7,180 nucleotides of DNA from Deltaproteobacteria bacterium (lineage in GTDB: Bacteria; Desulfobacterota; Desulfobaccia; Desulfobaccales; 0-14-0-80-60-11): contig JAMCQY010000130.1 of assembly GCA_023381945.1 (NCBI GenBank), positions 1 through 7,180 on the forward strand, written 5' to 3'. Both the position numbers and the translations under genes were made by a program. A model generated the notes under the pieces. That model was not told where the DNA came from. It made no database searches and saw only the letters and a program-made list of their open reading frames with translations. Below are positions 6,668 to 7,180 of this stretch, in pieces; position 1 is the first letter of the stretch; each line of letters starts with the position of its first letter.

Positions 6668-6685
6668 ACAGGCTTTCCAGCCTGT
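6668..6685. terminator. hairpin after tpiA, possible terminator or repeat palindrome
   Basis: ACAGGCT (6668-6674) and AGCCTGT (6679-6685) form a perfect 7-bp stem with a TTCC loop, 10 bases after the tpiA stop. T-rich sequence follows on the plus strand, but with interruptions (ATTTATTTCTTT, 6689-6700), so termination would be imperfect. It lies between two convergent genes. Its core resembles the palindrome at 5799-5818, so it may be a dispersed repeat used as a terminator. Confidence 0.45.
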
Positions 6686-6739
6686 GCGATTTATTTCTTT
6701 GAAATATCAACTTATTTGGTTAGATCATTTGCCTGGAAG

Positions 6740-7027
6740 CTACCGGTTTTGGACCTGCCAGGACTTGGATGCATGTCCGGTCATACGCTCGACCTTGGCG
6801 GCTTTTTTCTTTCTTTGCTCTTTTATGAATTCTTCATCTTCCTTGGCTTTTTGGGCCTCCAGGGCCTTCTGTTTTTCTTCTTTCTTTTGCTTGAGATATT
6901 CAGGGGTTACGAGTATCAAAGTCCCGTCGGGCTGGTCTCCCTTAGGCTTGGCTCCCTGGGCGTAAGCGGAGGAACCTAACATGAGCAGGCACATCAGCAG
7001 CACAATTCCCATGAATGAGATTTTCAT
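6740..7027 (-). CDS. small exported Lys/Glu-rich protein, function unknown
   Basis: A 95-residue protein that I do not recognise. The start has a Sec signal peptide: K2, a hydrophobic core at about 5-18, and likely cleavage after AYA at residue 23, giving a mature protein of about 72 residues. No lipobox cysteine is present at the cleavage site. A short neutral segment (GTLILVTPEYL, 35-45) precedes a highly charged stretch at about 46-80, rich in K, E, Q and A, probably one long helix or coiled coil. The tail is short and polar. The start is well supported by GGAGG five bases before the ATG and by a TATAAT upstream. It is convergent with tpiA and probably monocistronic within the window. It is likely periplasmic; a structural or binding role is possible but unsupported. 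Confidence 0.75.
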   Translation of the reverse strand: MKISFMGIVLLMCLLMLGSSAYAQGAKPKGDQPDGTLILVTPEYLKQKKEEKQKALEAQKAKEDEEFIKEQRKKKAAKVERMTGHASKSWQVQNR

Positions 7028-7032
7028 AGTCC

Positions 7033-7037
7033 CCTCC
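7033..7037 (-). promoter_or_regulatory. ribosome binding site of the small exported protein
   Basis: GGAGG on the minus strand, five bases before the ATG at 7027. A near-ideal site that strengthens the case that this short gene is real. Confidence 0.8.
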
Positions 7038-7049
7038 GTAACTTTATTA

Positions 7050-7055
7050 ATTATA
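7050..7055 (-). promoter_or_regulatory. candidate -10 box for the small exported protein
   Basis: A perfect TATAAT on the minus strand, 22 bases upstream of the start codon. No convincing -35 hexamer is found 16-18 bases further upstream, so either an activator is needed or the match is chance in AT-rich DNA. A transcript from here would have a very short leader of about 15-16 bases. Confidence 0.4.
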
Positions 7056-7180
7056 GGGGTATCCGGTTGACTCCCGTACCCACTATATCTTGTGTTTCAT
7101 TTTTGGGGATATCCTCCCCGGAAATTATCTCCCATAACAGGAGGGACACTGACGGCCTGTTGTACCAGACGATAAAAGAG

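Noticed and set aside
7139..7144. AGGAGG on the plus strand near the right edge, like a ribosome binding site for a next gene
   Set aside because: No ATG, GTG or TTG lies at a suitable distance. A CTG at 7149 runs into a TAA within nine codons, and the first TTG is about 15 bases away.

Overview
The window reads as chromosomal DNA of a Gram-negative (diderm) bacterium. A phospholipid-transport operon of the Mla type implies an outer membrane. The style of the Pgk and Mla proteins, together with short repeats littering the gaps between genes, suggests a Desulfobacterota (former Deltaproteobacteria) relative. That placement is inferred from general resemblance and was not tested. No tRNA, rRNA, CRISPR array, transposase or phage gene was seen.

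Left block, about 1-4241, all on the minus strand. In transcription order it holds mlaE (permease), mlaF (ATPase), mlaD (MCE-domain protein), mlaC (periplasmic lipid carrier), a small class I SAM-dependent methyltransferase, and the N-terminal part of an MFS efflux-type transporter that runs off the left edge. The four Mla proteins form an inner-membrane ABC machine with its soluble carrier, which moves phospholipids between the two membranes. No mlaA/vacJ or mlaB lies in the window. mlaD and mlaC are separated by 212 bases that look like a separate regulatory unit: a good sigma70-type promoter followed by a hairpin-rich leader and a strong ribosome binding site for mlaC.

Centre, about 4242-4506. 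This divergent intergenic region carries several perfect short palindromes, a good sigma70-type promoter pointing at pgk and a GC-rich leader.

Right block, about 4507-6657, plus strand. It holds pgk (phosphoglycerate kinase) and tpiA (triosephosphate isomerase), two central glycolytic/gluconeogenic enzymes with complete active sites. The 174-base gap between them is almost filled by three kinds of short repeat. One of them shares an identical 15-base word with the mlaE-mlaF gap.

Right edge. A convergent minus-strand gene (6740-7027) encodes a small, Lys/Glu-rich exported protein of unknown function. Bases 7028-7180 hold its ribosome binding site and a perfect -10 hexamer, and I could place no further gene there.

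The protein-coding content is mostly ordinary housekeeping. The points worth a second look are the mlaD-mlaC leader, the repeat mosaics and the small secreted protein. I found no convincing new multi-gene system.
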